Positions 8,970 through 17,732 of a stretch of 49,965 nucleotides of DNA are shown in pieces. This DNA comes from Lachnospiraceae bacterium. GTDB taxonomy: Bacteria; Bacillota; Clostridia; Lachnospirales; Lachnospiraceae. A program made the position numbers and the translations under genes. The stretch is from positions 1 through 49,965 of the forward strand of contig JAQXVO010000029.1 of NCBI GenBank assembly GCA_029224965.1, written 5' to 3'. Under the pieces are notes generated by a model, which did no database searches, was not told the DNA's origin, and saw only the letters and a program-made list of their open reading frames with translations. The number at the start of each line of letters is the position of its first letter. Positions within the stretch are counted from its first letter, which is position 1.

Positions 8970-10373
8970 ATGACAGAGAAAAAAGGCAGCTTCAGCGGAC
9001 AGCTGGGCTTTGTTATGGCGGCAGCCGGAAGTGCGGTCGGTGTCGGAAATCTATGGCGTTTTCCTTATCTTGCAGCGAAAGATGGAGGCGGACTCTTTCT
9101 GATCGTATATCTGATCCTGGTCCTGACCTTTGGCTTTACGCTTCTGACTTCGGATATTGCCATCGGACGGAAAACCAGAAAGAGTGCCATTCAGGCTTAT
9201 CAGACTATGCGGCCAAAATGGAAATTCCTGGGTATTCTGACCTTCTTCGTTCCGGTACTGATCATGACCTATTATGCGGTCATCGGCGGATGGATTACCC
9301 GTTACGCTGTGGTCTACTTTACCGGACAGGCCAAGGCAGCGGTAGGAGATAAGTATTTTACGAACTTTATCACGTCGCCGGTCACGCCGGTGATTTACGG
9401 ACTGATCTTTATGGTTGTCACCGGAATCATCGTCTATATGGGCGTGGAAGGCGGAATCGAGCGGGTATCCCGCTGGCTTATGCCTTTTCTTCTGATTCTG
9501 ATCATTGTGATTTCAGTTTATGCTCTGACATTGAGTCATACGGATAAAGACGGTACGGTACGGACCGGTCTTCAGGGGCTTCTGGTCTATCTGAAGCCGG
9601 ATGTCCGGGGACTGACGGTCGGGAAATTCCTGAATGTTCTTCTGGATGCTATGAGTCAGATTTTCTTCTCTCTTTCCGTATCCATGGGTATCATGATTAC
9701 CTACGGATCCTATGTAAAGCCAGAGGTCAACTTAAGCAAATCTGTAAGCCAGATCGAATTCTTCGATACCCTGGTTGCTTTCCTTGCCGGCATGATGATT
9801 ATCCCTTCGATCTTCGTTTTCTCCGGTACGGAAGGAATGGGAGCCGGTCCCGGTCTGATGTTTGTATCTCTGCCCAAGGTCTTCGGAGCCATGGGACCTG
9901 CTGGTATCTTTGTCGGTGCGGCTTTCTTCATCATGGCAATCTTTGCAACTCTGACTTCCTGTATCTCGGTTCTGGAAGCCATTGTTGCAAACTGCATGGA
10001 GATCTTCCACACCTCCCGGAAGAAGACAACCCTGGTTCTGACAGCGGTCTATCTGATCGCAACTGCGGTAATCGCTCTTGGCTACAGCATCTTCTATGTA
10101 GAGGTCAAGCTTCCCAACGGTTCGGTCGGACAACTTCTGGACATCATGGATTACATCAGCAACAGCTTTATGATGCCCTTCATCGCCATGCTTTCGAGTA
10201 TTCTGATCGGCTGGGTTATAGGCCCGAAGTGGGTTACCGATGAGGTTCAGAGAAACGGGGAGAAGTTCCCGCGGAAGAAGCTCTATTTTTTCATGATCAA
10301 GTATGTAGCGCCGATCGTTATGGCCATTCTTTTCCTCCAGTCGACGGGATTCTGGGGTATGATTTTTCGATAA
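8970..10373 (+). CDS. Sodium-dependent transporter, NSS/SNF family
   Basis: A 467-residue inner-membrane secondary transporter of the neurotransmitter:sodium symporter family, which imports amino acids or derivatives with Na+. The hallmark GSAVGVGNLWRFPY in TM1 (residues about 17-30) carries the unwound substrate- and sodium-binding segment, and 11-12 hydrophobic segments follow. The bacterial members best known are LeuT, MhsT and TnaT; substrate specificity is not readable here. The start at 8970 is chosen because GGGAGAG lies seven bases upstream, inside the longer frame that opens at 8955. It ends before a weakly initiated GGDEF gene on the same strand, 95 bases away; these may or may not share a transcript. 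Confidence 0.93.
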   Translation: MTEKKGSFSGQLGFVMAAAGSAVGVGNLWRFPYLAAKDGGGLFLIVYLILVLTFGFTLLTSDIAIGRKTRKSAIQAYQTMRPKWKFLGILTFFVPVLIMTYYAVIGGWITRYAVVYFTGQAKAAVGDKYFTNFITSPVTPVIYGLIFMVVTGIIVYMGVEGGIERVSRWLMPFLLILIIVISVYALTLSHTDKDGTVRTGLQGLLVYLKPDVRGLTVGKFLNVLLDAMSQIFFSLSVSMGIMITYGSYVKPEVNLSKSVSQIEFFDTLVAFLAGMMIIPSIFVFSGTEGMGAGPGLMFVSLPKVFGAMGPAGIFVGAAFFIMAIFATLTSCISVLEAIVANCMEIFHTSRKKTTLVLTAVYLIATAVIALGYSIFYVEVKLPNGSVGQLLDIMDYISNSFMMPFIAMLSSILIGWVIGPKWVTDEVQRNGEKFPRKKLYFFMIKYVAPIVMAILFLQSTGFWGMIFR

Positions 10374-10468
10374 CTGACAGAATACAGCTGCTGAGAGGCT
10401 GCGGATTTGCTTGTGCAAGAATTAATAAGTACACATACGGTTGCTAATAATAGTCCCTGCTATAGGTT

Positions 10469-11530
10469 ATGTGGAAAGAATATCAGAGATATCTAAAATT
10501 CAAGGATTATAAGAATTATCTGGAGACGATCAAGCGGATCAATAACCAGGGTCTGAAGTACATGCTCCTGACCAACTTTGCGGTCAGTCTGGTGAATCTG
10601 ATCTTCCGGAGCATTATGAATGATCCCGGAATGATGCTTCTCCTGGGACTGGTAGCAGTCAATTTTGTTTTCTGTCTTGCCGCCTTCGCGCTCTGCAGGA
10701 ACATGCATCTGGATTTCACGGCTCTGATCTATGTTTTCATGATTCCCTGCCTGTTGTTTCCGCTGATATCAGAACTGATCCTGCACCGTCAGCCGGAAGG
10801 AATGGTTTTTCTCTTCCTTCTGATTATCTTGCCGCTTTTCCTTCTGGATCTGCCCAAGCGGGTTTTCTCCATCATTACAATTTTTGCCATCCTCTATCTG
10901 GTGTTTATGATCATCATGGGAGACCGGTCGAATTTCCTTTTGGAACTCATGCACTTACTGGATGCCTATTTTCTTTCCCTTCTGGTCAATGCCTATTCTC
11001 TATCGACCCGTATTCGAAATGTAGAGCTTGGTGAGCATTTTGAGAAGAAATCGGAGCATGATCCTCTGACCGGCATATACAACCGGGACGGTGGGGTTCA
11101 TTACATTACCCCCAAGGGTCCTGGTGCTCTGATTTTCATCGATCTGGATAATTTCAAGAAAGTTAATGATGGCTACGGCCATGCCAAGGGCGATGAAGTC
11201 TTAAAGGCTGTGGCGAAGACCCTGCAGAGGAAATTCCGGGATGATGACATTATCATACGCTACGGCGGCGATGAGTTTGCGGTCTTTACGCGGGGTAACT
11301 GGGATCAATTTCTGATGGAAAAGCGGCTCAATGACCTTCTCTATGATTTACGGAAGATCTCCGTTTCCAAAGAGGGGACGAGTCCTATGTATATGACGGC
11401 CAGCATCGGCTGCCTGATCGCCAAGTCCGGCTGTCCGGACCTGGATACCATGCTTCGCCTGGCCGACCAGGAAATGTACGAGGCCAAGGAGCACGGCAAA
11501 AATTCCTATCGGATTCTGCTACAGGAATGA
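10469..11530 (+). CDS. Membrane-anchored diguanylate cyclase (GGDEF)
   Basis: A 353-residue protein with five or six predicted membrane helices (about residues 30-180, including segments at 55-76, 85-105, 112-128 and 132-150) followed by a GGDEF domain (about 195-353). The active site is intact: RYGGDEF (264-270), metal-binding Asp225 in IDLDNFK, and HDPLTGIYNRDG at the domain start. An I-site RxxD (257-260, RDDD) sits exactly where product feedback inhibition is expected. It should therefore make cyclic di-GMP in response to a signal sensed by the membrane part, whose family was not recognised. The ribosome site is weak. A strong terminator follows. Confidence 0.92.
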   Translation: MWKEYQRYLKFKDYKNYLETIKRINNQGLKYMLLTNFAVSLVNLIFRSIMNDPGMMLLLGLVAVNFVFCLAAFALCRNMHLDFTALIYVFMIPCLLFPLISELILHRQPEGMVFLFLLIILPLFLLDLPKRVFSIITIFAILYLVFMIIMGDRSNFLLELMHLLDAYFLSLLVNAYSLSTRIRNVELGEHFEKKSEHDPLTGIYNRDGGVHYITPKGPGALIFIDLDNFKKVNDGYGHAKGDEVLKAVAKTLQRKFRDDDIIIRYGGDEFAVFTRGNWDQFLMEKRLNDLLYDLRKISVSKEGTSPMYMTASIGCLIAKSGCPDLDTMLRLADQEMYEAKEHGKNSYRILLQE

Positions 11531-11576
11531 GAGAGGAATAAGATTATCTTCTATCAATAAACTATGCAATATAATA

Positions 11577-11629
11577 ACTGCGCGGCCCTGTTTCCATTTG
11601 CTGATGGAAATAGAACCGCGCAGTTTTTT
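11577..11629 (+). terminator. Strong intrinsic terminator after the GGDEF gene
   Basis: ACTGCGCGG at 11577-11585 pairs with CCGCGCAGT at 11616-11624. An inner helper stem (TTTCCAT/ATGGAAA) sits in the loop, and TTTTTT follows. The A-rich left side could also serve the converging MATE gene. Confidence 0.85.
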
Positions 11630-11683
11630 GTTATCTGACTTTATGGATCGATTTGGAAGGAAAATCCGAATCCCGATTCGTTT

Positions 11684-13078
11684 TTACTCCACTCCGTCAT
11701 CCGACAGAGGTTCAACGACCATCCGGTAAACCTTGCGGAAGAAGATCAGGGAAAGGGTGAAGGATGCACACTCGGCAATGAGGAAGCACCACCAGACATT
11801 ATTGACATTTCCGGTTCTGGAAAGGAGCCAGGCAACCGGAATCAGGACAACAAGCTGCCGTCCCAGGGAGACCATGAGAGAATAGAAACTCTTGGAGAAG
11901 GCCTGGAAAATAGATCCCATGACGATGCCACAGGCAGCAATCGGAAAGTGAATGGCGATGATACGGAGAGCAACCATTCCCATCCGCTTCATTTCAGGCG
12001 ATGCGTTGAAAAGGGACAGGAGCTGGCCGGGGAAGAGCTCGAAGGTCAGAGTTCCGCAGAGCATAACACAGATGGCCAGAACCAGGGCGAACTTCAGGGC
12101 TTTCTTGATCCGGCGCTTGTGCTCGGCACCCAGGTTGAAGGCCAGGACCGGGATCAGGCCGTTGTTCAGACCGAAGACTGGCATAAAGAAAAAGCTCTGC
12201 AGCTTGAAATAGACGCCGAATACGGCCGTTGCTGTAGTTGAGAAGGCGATCAGAATCAGATCCATGAGATAGGTCATGATGGAGCCGATGCTCATCATGA
12301 GAATGGACGGAATGCCGACGTAATAGATGCGGCGGATGATTTTTCCGTTAGGTTTAAAGATAGACCGGAGCGACAGATGGATCTCATGATTTAAATGGAT
12401 ATTCATGAAGAAACCAAGGCAGGCAGCGATAATCTGTCCGATGACGGTTGCATAGGCTGCACCGGCAACGCCAAGTTTCGGGAATCCGACCAGACCGAAG
12501 ATCATGATCGGGTCCAGAATGATATTGATGATGGCACCGGTCAGCTGGGAGACCATGCTGAGAATGGTTCGTCCGGTTGACTGAAGCAGCCGTTCGAATG
12601 TAATCTGAAGAAAACAGCCGAAAGAAATAGTCATAACAATACCCAGATAGGCGTCTCCATAGCCGATAATACTTGCCTTAGAGGTCTGGCTTCGGATAAA
12701 AGGATCGGTAATAGTAAGGCCAAGGATAGCGGCAACGACATAGCTTACAATAGCTAGCAGAACCGCGGTATTGGCTGATTTATCCGATTTTTCAAATTCT
12801 TTTGCGCCCAGAGCCTTGGACAGTAGGGCATTGACACCGACGCCCGTTCCGGAGGCTACGGCAATCATCAGATTCTGCAGAGGGAAGGCCAGGGTAACGG
12901 CGGTCAGAGCATCTTCGCTGATCTGGGCAACGAAGATCGAATCCACGATATTATAAAGAGCCTGCACCAGCATGGAAATCATCATGGGTACTGACATGTT
13001 GACGATCAGCTTCTGGATCGGCATGACTCCCATCTTGTTTTCCTTGATTTCCGGCGCTTTTTCGGAAGAGGCATTCAT
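11684..13078 (-). CDS. MATE-family multidrug/cation efflux transporter
   Basis: A 464-residue, 12-helix efflux pump of the MATE family (MatE domain twice, about 25-185 and 250-410), which exports drugs or metabolites using a Na+ or H+ gradient. Family features are the opening MSVPMMISMLVQALYNIVDSI helix, GTGVGVNALLSKALGAKE and FNLGAEHKRRIKKALKFAL, the last being the repeat of the first half's motif. The start at 13078 is preferred over the longer frame from 13111, because AGAAAGGAA precedes it. It is a single-gene unit converging on the GGDEF gene. Substrates are not predictable. Confidence 0.92.
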   Translation of the reverse strand: MNASSEKAPEIKENKMGVMPIQKLIVNMSVPMMISMLVQALYNIVDSIFVAQISEDALTAVTLAFPLQNLMIAVASGTGVGVNALLSKALGAKEFEKSDKSANTAVLLAIVSYVVAAILGLTITDPFIRSQTSKASIIGYGDAYLGIVMTISFGCFLQITFERLLQSTGRTILSMVSQLTGAIINIILDPIMIFGLVGFPKLGVAGAAYATVIGQIIAACLGFFMNIHLNHEIHLSLRSIFKPNGKIIRRIYYVGIPSILMMSIGSIMTYLMDLILIAFSTTATAVFGVYFKLQSFFFMPVFGLNNGLIPVLAFNLGAEHKRRIKKALKFALVLAICVMLCGTLTFELFPGQLLSLFNASPEMKRMGMVALRIIAIHFPIAACGIVMGSIFQAFSKSFYSLMVSLGRQLVVLIPVAWLLSRTGNVNNVWWCFLIAECASFTLSLIFFRKVYRMVVEPLSDDGVE

Positions 13079-13413
13079 AGCGGTTTTCCTTTCTCTATAT
13101 ATATGACACATAACTTTACTATTTTAATCGATTATATATTAAGATACAACAGAGAATTTTCTGACAAGATGTATTTGTTTTCTGACAGAGTGCGGCAAGC
13201 TGGCAGCGTCAGAAATTCTGACCGGGAATGACGGATCTGGCGAGATGATCAAAGATAAAAAATAGTAATAATTCTGCCCGAGCTTTCCTGTATAATAGGG
13301 TTTGATATGAAAAAACTACGAAAGACGAATGAAACAGCAAAGCAGCATAGTGACAGAGTCGTGAAAGACCTGAAAAAAGCCGTGATCGAACTGTGAAGGA
13401 AAGGGCCTATCCC
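13079..13413. promoter_or_regulatory. Divergent promoter region between the MATE and TraX genes
   Basis: About 335 bases without a gene. TTTTCTGACA occurs twice, at 13157-13166 and 13178-13187, spaced by 21 bases, which suggests two sites on the same face of the helix for a regulator. TATAAT at 13291-13296 is a likely -10 element for rightward transcription of the TraX gene; no good -35 is visible. The long run after it would be an untranslated leader. Confidence 0.4.
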
Positions 13414-14178
13414 ATGGAGAGAAGCAGGACAGAAGACATCTCAGGATTCCAGTTGAAGATACTGGCTCTGGTAACTATGACGATCGACCATATCGGAGCA
13501 ATTCTTCTGGAACAGAATCCGCATTATTCCGAAGCCTCTGTCCAGTATCTGGACTTTGTCTTTCGAGCAATTGGCCGCCTGGCTTTCCCGCTCTTCTGTT
13601 TTTTTATTGTCGAGGGTTTTCATTACACGAGAAACCGGAAGAAATACGCCATCCGTCTTCTGATTTTTGCTATGGTTTCGGAGATTCCCTTTGACATGGC
13701 TTTCAATGGCAGGATCCTGGAAGGCAGGGACAATAATGTTGGTTTTACTCTCTTAACCGGAATGCTTTCCATCTGGATTCTGGATACATTTATTAAAAGA
13801 ATCTACCGAAAATATTCGGATCGTTTCCACCGATGGCTTCTGACAGGCCTGGCAATCGGCGTAGTTCTTCTTGTGGTTTACATTTTGGAAAATAATATGA
13901 TCCGAAGTGACTATGGAGCGGCCGGTGTTTTTGCCATTGTTTTTCTGTATCTTTTCATGAATTATAAAATGCGGGGGTTCACGATTGCCGTGATCTGGCT
14001 GGGACTGACCTGCGGAATGATCGAGTTTATTTCGCTTCTTGATCTTCTTCCGCTTTATTTTTATCATGGCCGGCAGGGAAGGAAGATGAAGTATCTCTTC
14101 TATATTTTCTATCCGGTTCATCTCCTGATTCTGGCCGGAATCGGATATGCCTTGGGATGGATTCATTTTGGAGTCTGA
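13414..14178 (+). CDS. TraX-family integral membrane protein
   Basis: A 254-residue polytopic membrane protein of the TraX family (named after the F-plasmid pilin acetylation gene, but in Clostridia usually chromosomal and of unproven role). It shows the diagnostic N-terminal TMTIDHIGAILLEQ with conserved Asp-His, then RAIGRLAFPLFCFFIVEGF and a second Arg-rich loop, and ends with the YPVHLLILAGIGYALG helix. Eight or so hydrophobic segments cover the sequence. The ATG at 13414 is preferred over the upstream GTG at 13393, since AGGAAAGGG lies eight bases before it. Fold features resemble acyltransferase-3-like proteins, so an acetyltransferase role is possible. It is monocistronic. Confidence 0.87.
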   Translation: MERSRTEDISGFQLKILALVTMTIDHIGAILLEQNPHYSEASVQYLDFVFRAIGRLAFPLFCFFIVEGFHYTRNRKKYAIRLLIFAMVSEIPFDMAFNGRILEGRDNNVGFTLLTGMLSIWILDTFIKRIYRKYSDRFHRWLLTGLAIGVVLLVVYILENNMIRSDYGAAGVFAIVFLYLFMNYKMRGFTIAVIWLGLTCGMIEFISLLDLLPLYFYHGRQGRKMKYLFYIFYPVHLLILAGIGYALGWIHFGV

Positions 14179-14356
14179 GATGGAAGATTGTTTCAGGATT
14201 CTGTCCACTCGCAATGCGGATGGAAAGGATAGATATTTCAAACGGAATTTCAGCAGACTTGGGATAGTCGAATGGGTTCTGTCGGATTCTTATGGATTTT
14301 AATGGAATTCTATGGATTTTGACGGACTTGTATTGGTATTTAGAAGGAGGAAAAGT

Positions 14357-14776
14357 ATGGCTCAAGTAGATTCTGAGATGATGAAAAGAAGCCAGGAGCT
14401 TCGAAATGATCCCATGGTTCATTACAACTGCGCCCAGGGCGTTTTTATTCCCTTTGCTGAGAAGAAGGGACTGACCTTTGATCAGGCCAACGCCATTACT
14501 GCCAATTTCGGCGGAGGCATGCGGGTCGGATCCACCTGCGGAGCCATTACCGGCGGCCTTATGGCTCTGGGCTTTTACGGTGTAGATGATCCCAGAGATG
14601 CTGCTGACTTTATCCGCCGCATGAAGGAAAAGCATGGGGACAGGATCAACTGCCGGGATCTCCTCCGCGAGGAAGTTCACAGCCAGGCCGAGAAGAAGCC
14701 CCACTGTGACAATATGGTTTATGAGGCTGTTGAGATTGTGGAAGACATGCTGAAGGAAAGACATGTTGAAGTTTAG
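14357..14776 (+). CDS. C_GCAxxG_C_C-family redox protein
   Basis: A 139-residue protein of the C_GCAxxG_C_C family (probable redox-active, cysteine-rich proteins common in strict anaerobes). The motif cysteines are present in order: YNCAQGV near residue 26, STCGAITGG near 54-62, INCRDLL near 95 and HCDNM near 115. The start is certain because AGAAGGAGGAAAAGT immediately precedes the ATG. Family members are often predicted to bind a metal or iron-sulfur cluster, but no biochemical role is established. It stands alone between the TraX gene and the RNA methyltransferase. Confidence 0.87.
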   Translation: MAQVDSEMMKRSQELRNDPMVHYNCAQGVFIPFAEKKGLTFDQANAITANFGGGMRVGSTCGAITGGLMALGFYGVDDPRDAADFIRRMKEKHGDRINCRDLLREEVHSQAEKKPHCDNMVYEAVEIVEDMLKERHVEV

Positions 14777-14917
14777 ATACAGACCGTGTCGAATGATTGA
14801 AATTTGGCAGTGTCTTTGTCTAAAGCATGATACATTATGGAAGGACACAGAATTCCTGATTTTCAAGTGTCGATAGTGAATGAAGCAAATGCCTGAAAGG
14901 GCAGAAAGGAGAAAAAA

Positions 14918-16510
14918 TTGGATATCACCCTGCCCCAGGCTTTTCTGGATCGAATGAAGGGCATGCTCGGAAAGGACTACGAGGCCTTCCTGGCATCCTA
15001 TGACAAGCCCCACCATCCGGCACTTCGGGTCAACCCCCTGAAGATTACACCGGTGGACTTTCTGAAGCTGGCTCCCTATTCCTTGGAGCCGGTTCCCTGG
15101 GCCGCGCCCAACGGCTTCTACTACGATCCCGAGGTGCGCCCCGGCAAGAGTCCCTATCATGAGGCCGGTCTATATTACATCCAGGAGCCCAGTGCCATGG
15201 CTGTAGCAGCCCTGTCGGGTACTCGGCCGGGTGAGCGGGTTCTGGACCTCTGTGCGGCTCCTGGCGGCAAATCCACCCAGCTGGCAGGCATGCTGAAGGG
15301 CAGAGGCCTTCTGGTCTCGAACGAAATCCATCCCCAGCGGGCGCGGATCCTTTCGAGAAATATAGAGCGTCTCGGCATCAGGAACACGATCGTAACAAAT
15401 GAGGCGCCGGAAGATCTGTCGAAGCATTTCCCTGACTTTTTCGACCGGATCATCGTGGATGCGCCCTGCTCGGGCGAAGGCATGTTCCGGAAGGAAGAGG
15501 AGGCCATCCCCAACTGGAGTCCGGACAATGTCAGGCTCTGCGCAAACCGGCAGGCCGGAATTCTGGACGAAGCCGACCGCATGCTGAAGGCCGGCGGAGT
15601 TCTGGTCTATTCGACCTGTACCTTTGCCCCGGCAGAGGATGAGGAGAGCATTCAGAACTTCCTGGAAAGGCATTCGGATTATGAAGAAATGGATCTTCCG
15701 GAGAAATTGGGGCCCGATCTGGACCGGTTCGGCTTTGCCGCCGGATCGGATGGAAAGAGCATCCGTCTCTGGCCTCATAAGCTGGACGGAGAAGGGCATT
15801 TTCTGGCGGTTTTGAGGAAGGCCGGTGAAGATGCGGAAGGATCGGAGAATATGTCCGGTTCTTTCGAAATTGGCGGCAGTCAGGGACTTCCTGATGGAGC
15901 TTCTGCAAGGCCTTCTGAAGGATGGAAGGCTGCATTTGAATCCGACTGGAAGGCAGAAGGAAGATCCGGAAAGAAGAAAAAGAAGACAAAGAAAAACCGC
16001 GACCGGAAAGGCGCGGATCTCTTTGATTCTGAAGCTGCCAAGCTGTGGAAGGAGTTTTCTGAAGAAGCTCTTTCTGATTCTGAGGGGGCTTTCTCTCAGC
16101 AATCAGATGCTGGAAAATCGTCTGGGGAAGCATCATCTAGGAGGGCTTTAGACGAAACGGAGGGTACACTCCGCCAGTTTGGTCAGGACCTCTACCTTCT
16201 GCCCGAGGATCTGAATCTCGATTCGATTAAGGTCCTTCGGGCCGGCCTGCATTTGGGAACAGTGAAGAAGAACCGCTTCGAGCCGGACCATGCCCTGGTT
16301 CTGGCCCTGAAAAAGGAGGATCTGAAGCAGACCCTGAATCTGTCGGCGGATTCCGAGGAGGTTAAGGCCTTTCTCAGAGGAGAGAGCATTCCCTGTCCGG
16401 GCAAGGGCTGGACGGCAGTTCTGGTGGACGGCTATACGCTCGGCTGGGGCAAGGCCTCGGGAGGAGTGCTGAAGAACCATTATCCCAAGGGACTGCGGAT
16501 GTACTTCTGA
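14918..16510 (+). CDS. RsmF/NOL1-NOP2-Sun family RNA m5C methyltransferase
   Basis: A 530-residue SAM-dependent RNA cytosine-C5 methyltransferase resembling RsmF (YebU). The start is TTG at 14918, backed by AGAAAGGAG. The N-terminal domain and Rossmann core cover residues 1-295: SAM motif I DLCAAPGGKSTQLA near 110-123, motif IV DAPCSGEGMFRK near 183 (product-release Cys) and motif VI VYSTCTFAPAEDEES near 233 (catalytic Cys). The C-terminal RNA-binding (PUA-like/RsmF-B) domain begins near 412. Between them, residues 303-411 are a low-complexity, Lys/Ser/Glu-rich insert with a GKKKKKTKKN basic patch, which makes the protein longer than E. coli RsmF (479). The target is probably 16S rRNA, but which cytosine is modified cannot be said. 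Confidence 0.9.
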   Translation: MDITLPQAFLDRMKGMLGKDYEAFLASYDKPHHPALRVNPLKITPVDFLKLAPYSLEPVPWAAPNGFYYDPEVRPGKSPYHEAGLYYIQEPSAMAVAALSGTRPGERVLDLCAAPGGKSTQLAGMLKGRGLLVSNEIHPQRARILSRNIERLGIRNTIVTNEAPEDLSKHFPDFFDRIIVDAPCSGEGMFRKEEEAIPNWSPDNVRLCANRQAGILDEADRMLKAGGVLVYSTCTFAPAEDEESIQNFLERHSDYEEMDLPEKLGPDLDRFGFAAGSDGKSIRLWPHKLDGEGHFLAVLRKAGEDAEGSENMSGSFEIGGSQGLPDGASARPSEGWKAAFESDWKAEGRSGKKKKKTKKNRDRKGADLFDSEAAKLWKEFSEEALSDSEGAFSQQSDAGKSSGEASSRRALDETEGTLRQFGQDLYLLPEDLNLDSIKVLRAGLHLGTVKKNRFEPDHALVLALKKEDLKQTLNLSADSEEVKAFLRGESIPCPGKGWTAVLVDGYTLGWGKASGGVLKNHYPKGLRMYF

Positions 16511-16586
16511 TAAATGTTCTATGATGATCATGCTCCTGAGGTGTTTGTGAACGGAATCAGGGTTCAGAAGAGTTTAGGTAAAAAAT

Positions 16587-16638
16587 ACCGACCCGGGGTC
16601 ATTTTCCTGACGGAATCTGATCCCAGGTCGGTTCTTTT
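16587..16638. terminator. Intrinsic terminator between the RNA methyltransferase and SlyD-like genes
   Basis: ACCGACCCGGGGTCA (16587-16601) pairs with TGATCCCAGGTCGGT (16619-16633) with one mismatch, followed by TTCTTTTC and preceded by an A-run. It serves both converging genes. Confidence 0.8.
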
Positions 16639-16695
16639 CAATCGCCTTTCAGTTTTTTAGCAGATGGGGAAATCCCCTGATGTCTTGAATAGAGC

Positions 16696-17151
16696 TTATT
16701 CCTCTGCGTCTTCCACAGAAAGAAGCTCGATTTCGAAATTGAGTTCCTGGCCGGCCAGCTCGTGGTTGGCATCAAAGGTGATGTCGGTCTCTGTCTTATC
16801 GACTACGGTTACAGGGAACTGCATGCCTGCAGGGTTGGTCAGAAGGACCTGATTTCCGATCTCGAGTTCTTCCGCGCCGGGAACCTGGGCGATGGGAACG
16901 GTCATTACCAGTTCTTCGTCACGCTCGCCGTAAGCTTCTTCCGGCATGAGATGGACACTGACCTTCTCGCCGACTTCCATATTGGCAACGGCCTTGTCGA
17001 ATCCCTCGATCATGGAGCCGACGCCGCAGATAAATTCCAGGGGTTCGTTCCGGTCGTAGGAGGAATCGAAGACGCTTCCGTCATTTAAGGTTCCCCGATA
17101 GTGGGTCCTTACCTTCTTGCCTGCATTCTTGCCTTCATATACGATATTCAT
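16696..17151 (-). CDS. slyD: FKBP-type peptidyl-prolyl cis-trans isomerase, SlyD-like
   Basis: A 151-residue cytoplasmic prolyl isomerase and chaperone of the SlyD type. The FKBP core occupies residues 1-68 and about 125-151 (VRTHYRGTLNDGSVFDSSYDR, then PLEFICGVGSMIEGFDKAV). The insert-in-flap chaperone domain lies between (EEAYGERDEELVMTVPIAQVP, then FDANHELAGQELNFEIELL). The His/Cys-rich nickel-binding tail of E. coli SlyD is absent and the protein ends in an acidic stretch, so nickel delivery is unlikely. AAAGGATTTGG precedes the ATG. It is transcribed away from the rubredoxin gene, with which it shares a divergent intergenic region containing the word GGTCTATATTT (17239-17249). Confidence 0.92.
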   Translation of the reverse strand: MNIVYEGKNAGKKVRTHYRGTLNDGSVFDSSYDRNEPLEFICGVGSMIEGFDKAVANMEVGEKVSVHLMPEEAYGERDEELVMTVPIAQVPGAEELEIGNQVLLTNPAGMQFPVTVVDKTETDITFDANHELAGQELNFEIELLSVEDAEE

Positions 17152-17348
17152 TTTCCAAATCCTTTCAAACGGGTTCTTGGTTTCGTGCTTTCCATCATAC
17201 CATGGAAAGAGTGGCAGGGAAACGGGTATCTTCGGAATGGTCTATATTTTAGAGAAATTTCATTGATTATGGGGCTTTTCTGAGACTGAAAACATGGTAT
17301 AGTGACAGTATTGAACGTATCACTTTTGTCTGAAAGGAGACATCGACT

Positions 17349-17513
17349 ATGAAGAAGTATCAGTGTGAACCCTGTGGTTATATCTATGATCCCGCTGTCG
17401 GCGATCCGGACAATGGAGTTGCTCCCGGAACTGCATTCGAAGATCTTCCCGATGACTGGGTATGTCCGATCTGCGGAGTAGGCAAGGATATGTTTGTTCC
17501 GGTTGAGGAATGA
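17349..17513 (+). CDS. Rubredoxin
   Basis: A 54-residue one-iron redox protein. The two metal-binding Cys pairs are clear: CEPCGY (C6, C9) near the N-terminus and [11 protein letters not shown] (C39, C42). The conserved aromatic and Asp/Pro core ([27 protein letters not shown]) is also present. GAAAGGAGACATCGACT places a strong ribosome site before the ATG. Rubredoxins donate electrons to flavodiiron proteins and rubrerythrins in anaerobes; here FprA (5017-6204) is a plausible partner although not adjacent. It is a single-gene unit bounded by a terminator. Confidence 0.95.
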   Translation: MKKYQCEPCGYIYDPAVGDPDNGVAPGTAFEDLPDDWVCPICGVGKDMFVPVEE

Positions 17514-17612
17514 TTTCGGAGCGGAAGATCACAAATGATGTGATGGATGATCAGATTATCATCGGAAAATCTTATGATAAAAACCGATCGTTTTTGTCAA
17601 ATGGAAAAGGCA

Positions 17613-17646
17613 AGGGCTGGCGAAATTCGCCAGCCCTAAACTTTTG
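17613..17646 (+). terminator. Intrinsic terminator after rubredoxin
   Basis: AGGGCTGGCGAA/TTCGCCAGCCCT forms an almost loopless 11-12-bp stem at 17613-17637, followed by AAACTTTTG. It lies 100 bases after the rubredoxin stop and also faces the end of bioY. Confidence 0.75.
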
Positions 17647-17732
17647 TATGAAATTTCCTGAAAGAAAATGATTATTATTTCTTTTTCAAGCTATGAAACT
17701 GGAATTCTTCGATGAAGTCTTCAAATTGAATA

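Noticed and set aside
17152-17348. A full promoter with -35 and -10 for the rubredoxin gene
   Set aside because: TATAGT near 17295 is a plausible -10, but no convincing -35 at proper spacing was found, so it was not listed as a feature.
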